Positions 15,299-18,666 of a stretch of 18,666 nt of DNA are shown here, one piece after another. Each line of letters opens with the position of its first letter. Position 1 is the stretch's first letter. The stretch comes from Bacteroidales bacterium. Lineage in GTDB: Bacteria; Bacteroidota; Bacteroidia; Bacteroidales; UBA932. Position numbers and translations under genes: made by a program. A model generated the notes under the pieces. It made no database searches. It was not told the DNA's origin and was given only the letters and a program-made list of their open reading frames with translations. The DNA is taken from assembly GCA_004556005.1 (NCBI GenBank), contig SFJA01000046.1:1-18666 (forward strand). Reading direction: 5' to 3'.

Positions 15299-16381
15299 CT
15301 ACTGTTTCGATCCCTTGCGCTTCTGCAGTTGCTTCTCGATCTTGGCCTTTACTCCCTCTTTTATCTTGATAATCTGGGCACCCCACCTATTTACGATTTT
15401 TGCCTCCATATCAGGATTGATCAGAGGATACTTCTTGCGCATCATTGACATCTTGTAGCGCATATACGACTCTATGTGACGCTCCTTCTTATCCTCATAC
15501 ATATCGTTGAAACAGATAAGGATAGCAGTGTCTTCTATGCCCGGCATCAGCTCATTGGCAGCGGTCCCGAGCATAGTCATCTTAGGTGAAACGTTCAAAT
15601 AGGAGTTGACAAGAGGAGGAATGTTTGCCTTGCGCGCCCTTACCGCTTCCTTGAGCATCTTGTAATCCTCCTTGACATCGTCGCTCTTCAGTATCAGGTC
15701 CATAAGCCCCGCGTCCGACTCGGGCATTATCGGATTAATAGGAGAGACAAGACCCTCCTTGTCTCCGAAATGCTTCCACATATAATGTAGTATCAGGTCT
15801 CGGCTGATTCTGTCAAGTGACTGATACATAGTCACTTTTCCAAAAAAATAAATAACGTTCGGATATTTGTATATGAGCGAGGTAATACCGTCCCAGAGAT
15901 TGTCCATCGCAAAAATCGCCTTTGCGCCAGCCTTGGAACTCTGGTACTCCGGAGCCACGAAAGACCTTCCAAGTTCCATGACATGAGGCAGATAGTCGTT
16001 TATGAACGACTCCGAAAAGCGAAATTGGTGTTTCGACGCAAGCCGAGGCTGTCCGTCCTCGTCAAAAGCGACCTCGCTGCCGATGATATAGCGGTATCCG
16101 CCAATTATCGCCTCCGCATCCGGATCCCAGACCAGCAACTGCTTGTAAGGCACCTCCATAGTGTCGAATTCGTCCAGATCAAGGGCGTTGCCGGTTGCTC
16201 CGCCGGCCTGCCGGAAGGCTACCTCGCGCAGCCTGCCTATCTCGCGTACCGTGTTGGGCGAGTCGTGCCAGGTCACTACATACAACTCGTTGTGGCCTTT
16301 GTTCGTGTCCATAAGCTTCTTCTCCGGAGTGAGCTCAGCTTTTATCAAGCTGATATCAACGGGGTCGATGATTCGTTCCAT
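15299..16381 (-). CDS. glsB: OlsB/GlsB-like GNAT N-acyltransferase (glycine lipid synthesis)
   Basis: This 360-residue protein looks like the OlsB-related GNAT (hemolysin-type acetyltransferase) family, which transfers an acyl chain to an amino-acid amine. Supporting segments are LREVAFRQAGGATG (51-64), the acceptor-side region GGYRYIIG (94-101) and MELGRSFVAPEYQ (135-147), the family hallmark. In Bacteroides thetaiotaomicron the GlsB enzyme makes N-acyl-glycine, the first step of glycine lipid synthesis. The gene lies three bases after the PlsC-like O-acyltransferase gene, the expected partner, so the pair probably acts in sequence at the inner membrane. A lysine/arginine-rich C-terminal tail (about 335-360) may help membrane contact. 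The symbol rests on family and pairing; glycine as substrate is inferred. Confidence 0.75.
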   Translation of the reverse strand: MERIIDPVDISLIKAELTPEKKLMDTNKGHNELYVVTWHDSPNTVREIGRLREVAFRQAGGATGNALDLDEFDTMEVPYKQLLVWDPDAEAIIGGYRYIIGSEVAFDEDGQPRLASKHQFRFSESFINDYLPHVMELGRSFVAPEYQSSKAGAKAIFAMDNLWDGITSLIYKYPNVIYFFGKVTMYQSLDRISRDLILHYMWKHFGDKEGLVSPINPIMPESDAGLMDLILKSDDVKEDYKMLKEAVRARKANIPPLVNSYLNVSPKMTMLGTAANELMPGIEDTAILICFNDMYEDKKERHIESYMRYKMSMMRKKYPLINPDMEAKIVNRWGAQIIKIKEGVKAKIEKQLQKRKGSKQ

Positions 16382-16384
16382 AAA

Positions 16385-17221
16385 CTACAGATTATAAATG
16401 AGTTGTCTGATTTGTTGCGCAGCGTCTGAGGCTTTTCCCATCGCCCGCAGCTGTTCGGGCGAAATCGGTTTGCCTATGACCATCCTGACCTTTTTGTGCT
16501 TGCCTCTGATCATCTCGGACGGCAGCATGAACATTCCTATGTTGAACTTGATGCGCAGCGCCCTGAATATCGAATCTATCACATAGAAGCGTATGCTGTT
16601 GCGCGCGATGAAGTGTATGGGAACAACGTATCGGTCTGTACGCAGGCTTTCTTTAACGAAGGATTTGCCCCATTCGTAATCCTGTATGCGTCCTCTGATG
16701 AACCGCGAGCAGGCTCCGGCGGGGAATATCAGCATCTGATTGTCGGAGTCGTATGCCGTCCGTATCGCCGACGGAAGGCTGCGTGCCTGCCCACCCATCT
16801 TGTTGATGGGTATGCAAAGCGGAGCAAGACCCTTGAGCTCCATCAGGAAACTGTTTGCCAGCAGCCTGATGCCCGTTCCGAACCTTTCGTTAAGCATCGC
16901 AATGGTAACTATTCCGTCTATGCCTCCCAGAGGGTGGTTCGAAACTATCGTGCACTTGCTGCCCGCCGGTATGAGATCGAAATTCTCCTTCCCGGATATC
17001 TCCGCCCTGATGTCGAGGAATCTCATCGCTCCCTGACAAAACTCCAGCCCTTCCTTGCCCTCAGCGAGAAAGTCGTTTATTTCATCAATGTGGATAAATC
17101 TCTTGAGCACACTCCTGACAAAGCGGGGAATCTTTTCCCCACCTTTCCGGGAGTCGATGACCGCATCAAGATCAATGCGGAAGTCCGGACGCAAATTCTT
17201 GTCTAAGGTGTTTTCCGCCAT
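16385..17221 (-). CDS. glsA: PlsC-like O-acyltransferase (GlsA/OlsA type)
   Basis: This 278-residue acyltransferase has the HX4D catalytic motif in SNHPLGGIDG (H96, D102) and a later FPAGACSRF block (166-174), in the place of the FPEGTR motif of PlsC enzymes. It would add the second acyl chain to an N-acylated amino acid, matching OlsA of ornithine lipid and GlsA of glycine lipid synthesis. The adjacent GNAT gene, three bases downstream, supplies the first step, which supports the assignment. The ATG at 17221 follows a G/T-rich repeat region that appears to be its transcribed leader. Generic lysophospholipid acylation is the main alternative. Confidence 0.75.
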   Translation of the reverse strand: MAENTLDKNLRPDFRIDLDAVIDSRKGGEKIPRFVRSVLKRFIHIDEINDFLAEGKEGLEFCQGAMRFLDIRAEISGKENFDLIPAGSKCTIVSNHPLGGIDGIVTIAMLNERFGTGIRLLANSFLMELKGLAPLCIPINKMGGQARSLPSAIRTAYDSDNQMLIFPAGACSRFIRGRIQDYEWGKSFVKESLRTDRYVVPIHFIARNSIRFYVIDSIFRALRIKFNIGMFMLPSEMIRGKHKKVRMVIGKPISPEQLRAMGKASDAAQQIRQLIYNL

Positions 17222-17543
17222 ACGGTTCTAAGGTTTTGGTACTGTTCCTGCCTCGTTTGCGCCTGTTTGCGCTTGTTTGGGCTTGCTTGCTTGCGCTTGC
17301 TTGGGCCTGGTTGGCTTGGTTGCTTGCGCTTGCTTGGGCCTCGTGCGTTTGTTGCGTTTGTTCGCACATGTTGCACCTGTTTGCGCCTCGTGCGTTTGCC
17401 GCGTTTGTTCGCACATGTTGCGCCTGTTTGTGACTCGTGCGTTTGTTGCGTTTGTTCGCACATGTTTCGCCTGTTTGCGCCTCTTGCGTTTGTTGCGTTT
17501 GTTCGCACATGTTGCACCTGTTCGCGCCTCGTGCGTTTGCCGC
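17222..17543 (-). repeat. 47-bp tandem repeat and related low-complexity DNA in the glsA leader
   Basis: Four copies of a 47-bp unit start at 17341, 17388, 17435 and 17482, with a 15-base fifth piece from 17529. On the plus strand each unit reads about TCGTGCGTTTG, then TTGCGTTTGTTCGCACATG and a CCTGTTTGCGCC-like end. The DNA between 17222 and 17340 is a less regular G/T-rich run with similar TTGCG/CTTG words. Because 47 is not a multiple of three and the unit has almost no stop triplets, long reading frames run through it in all six frames, so they are not evidence of a gene. It lies between the predicted glsA promoter and the glsA start. Confidence 0.85.
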
Positions 17544-17574
17544 CATGCCGAGGGCTGTCGCGTGTCGTTGCTTG

Positions 17575-17606
17575 CAAATATAATCAACACCATTTTGCTA
17601 TCCAAA
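17575..17606 (-). promoter_or_regulatory. Predicted promoter of the glsA-glsB operon
   Basis: On the minus strand TTTG (17606-17603), exactly 20 bases, then TATATTTG (17582-17575) is a full match to the Bacteroidetes consensus. The transcript would start near 17568, giving a leader of nearly 350 bases that contains the 47-bp repeats. The promoter is sandwiched between two tandem repeat arrays. Confidence 0.6.
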
Positions 17607-17621
17607 TTTTGCACAATTTTA

Positions 17622-17719
17622 GTTGAGGTGGCCTGGTTGAGGTGGCCTGGTTGAGGTGTCGTGGTTGAGGTGACTTCGTTGAGGTGTCCCAGTTGAGGTG
17701 TCCTGGTTGAGGTGACTTC
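17622..17719 (+). repeat. Seven 14-bp tandem repeats
   Basis: Seven consecutive 14-base units each start with GTTGAGGTG and vary in the last five bases (GCCTG, GCCTG, TCGTG, ACTTC, TCCCA, TCCTG, ACTTC). The array begins 15 bases upstream of the -33 element of the glsA promoter. A unit of 14 bases disrupts any reading frame, so it is unlikely to be coding. Confidence 0.85.
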
Positions 17720-17883
17720 CTCAGGTTCTCGGGAAGAATCAGAAGTACGCTATGACGCCCCGGTCTGATGCTGTCGAATCTTGCCTTCGTGAAATTCACC
17801 TGGCACCTGCCATCGTTGATTATCAAGCAGTTAGCTCCCTAAAAAGGTCCAGGTGAGCCCAATTTGGTTCCACCTGGAACCGG
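17720..17883. other. Non-coding spacer with a diverged inverted relative of the downstream repeat
   Basis: I see no gene here. On the minus strand a reading frame contains CQVNFTKARFDSIRPGR, which loosely resembles CQVNCRKVWDRAL in the plus-strand repeat that follows. The stretch AATTCACCTGGCACC near 17793-17807 is the reverse complement of GGTGCCAGGTGAATT near 17918-17932, so the two may be ancient inverted copies. A small palindrome, GGTTCCACCTGGAACC, sits at 17866-17881. Confidence 0.4.
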
Positions 17884-18666
17884 AATATGCCCTGTAGGGC
17901 CCTGGAAGGCCGATTCGGGTGCCAGGTGAATTGCAGGAAAGTGTGGGACCGGGCTCTGAGGACCGTGCGTGGCAGGTCGGCCGAATTCCTGAAAATCATC
18001 GCGCGAGCGGATGTGCCCTGGAGGCCCGTAGAACGGCGATTGCCGTGCCAGATGAATTGCAGGAACGTGTGGGAACGGGCACTAACCAGGCTCTGAGGGC
18101 CGTGTGTGGCAGGTCGGCCGAATACCTGAAAATCATCGCGCGAACGGATGTGCCCTGTAGGGCCATGGAAGGCCGATTCGGGTGCCAGATGAATTGCAGG
18201 AAAGCGAGGGCCCGTGCACTAACCAGGCTCTGAGTGCCGTGCTTGGCAGGCCCGTGGCAGGTCGGCCGAATTCCTGAAAATCATCGCGCGAGCGGATGTG
18301 CCCTAGAGGCCCGTGGAATGGCGATTGCCTTGCCAGATGAATTGCAGGAAAGTGTGGGCCTGGGCACTAACCGGGCTCTGATGGCCGTGTATGGCAGGTC
18401 CGTGGCCGGCCGGTGGTCTTCCTGCTAATCATCGCGCGAGCCGATGTGCCCTGGAGCGCTGTCTGGAGGGGTTGGCGTCGCTCGATGGACACAAATCGAT
18501 GCCATCGCGCAGGCGGATGTGCCCTGGAGGCCCGTAGAACGGCGATTGCCTTGCCAGATGAATTGCAGGAAAGCGAGGGCCCGTGCACTAACCAGGCTCT
18601 GAGGGCCGTGTGTGGCAGGTCGGCCGAATTCCTGAAAATCATCGCGCGAGCCGATGTGCCCTGGAG
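17884..18666 (+). repeat. Degenerate 137/148-bp tandem repeat, running off the window
   Basis: Units beginning with GATGTGCCCTG or close variants start at 17884, 18010, 18147, 18295, 18443, 18516 and 18653, giving lengths of 126, 137, 148, 148, 73 and 137 bases. Most contain, in order, GATGAATTGCAGGAA, CACTAACCAGGCTCTGA, GGCAGGTCGGCCGAA and CTGAAAATCATCGCGCGAG. The 126-base unit lacks the 11-base CACTAACCAGG block. The 148-base units have about 11 extra bases near GGCAGGCCCGTGGCAGG, and the 73-base unit is rearranged. Unit lengths change the reading frame, so the ORFs across it are fragments. The copies read like decayed pieces of one short coding sequence or a non-coding intergenic repeat. 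No gene is supported. Confidence 0.85.

Noticed and set aside
17172..17614. Three overlapping minus-strand ORFs of about 124-128 codons in the 47-bp repeats as repeat-protein genes.
   Set aside because: All three frames, and the opposite strand too, are open because of the repeat composition, so none is favoured. A leader peptide is kept only as a hypothesis.
17887..18642. Several ORFs of 64-104 codons in the large repeat array as genes.
   Set aside because: The repeat unit lengths are not multiples of three, so each ORF is cut by frame changes, and no product is recognised.
17341..18666. CRISPR array.
   Set aside because: The repeats are contiguous or degenerate with no unique spacers of regular length, and no cas genes are present.

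Overview
The window looks like a Bacteroidales chromosome segment, probably from a host-associated or gut species. The signs are tandem fimbrillin lipoproteins with short lipobox signal peptides, DUF3575/DUF5119/DUF4906-type proteins, genes that lack strong Shine-Dalgarno sites, and promoter-like sequences of the Bacteroidetes form (TTTG, about 20 bases, TAnnTTTG). I cannot fix the genus.

Region 1 (1-13900, minus strand) is one long fimbrial (type V pilus) operon. In transcription order it encodes an OmpA-like/DUF3575 outer-membrane protein (12211-13803), a DUF5119-type lipoprotein (11114-12214), a probable main-shaft fimbrillin (10027-11088), three further Mfa-like fimbrillins (9084-9977, 7951-9087, 6714-7937), a large fimbrial subunit with a ricin-like beta-trefoil-type insert (4867-6711, frameshifted near its end), and a 1108-residue DUF4906 protein that is probably the tip (1390-4716). 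Many junctions are start/stop overlaps or gaps of a few bases. A perfect 8-bp stem-loop lies just after the presumed shaft gene. Downstream is a fused AlkD-type DNA glycosylase plus GNAT acetyltransferase (51-1280).

Region 2 (13804-15293) holds the control elements. A divergent plus-strand gene encodes a membrane-embedded AraC-type regulator with seven predicted membrane segments. The intergenic region carries promoter matches facing both ways and two GACAAAA-based inverted repeats, which are good candidate operators.

Region 3 (15299-17221, minus strand) is a two-gene lipid operon: a PlsC-like O-acyltransferase and an OlsB-like GNAT N-acyltransferase, matching the GlsA/GlsB pair that makes glycine lipids in Bacteroides.

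Region 4 (17222-18666) has no convincing gene and is made of repeats. It contains a 47-bp tandem repeat apparently inside the transcribed leader of the lipid operon, a near-perfect promoter match, seven 14-bp repeats just upstream of that promoter, and a degenerate 137/148-bp tandem repeat that runs off the window.
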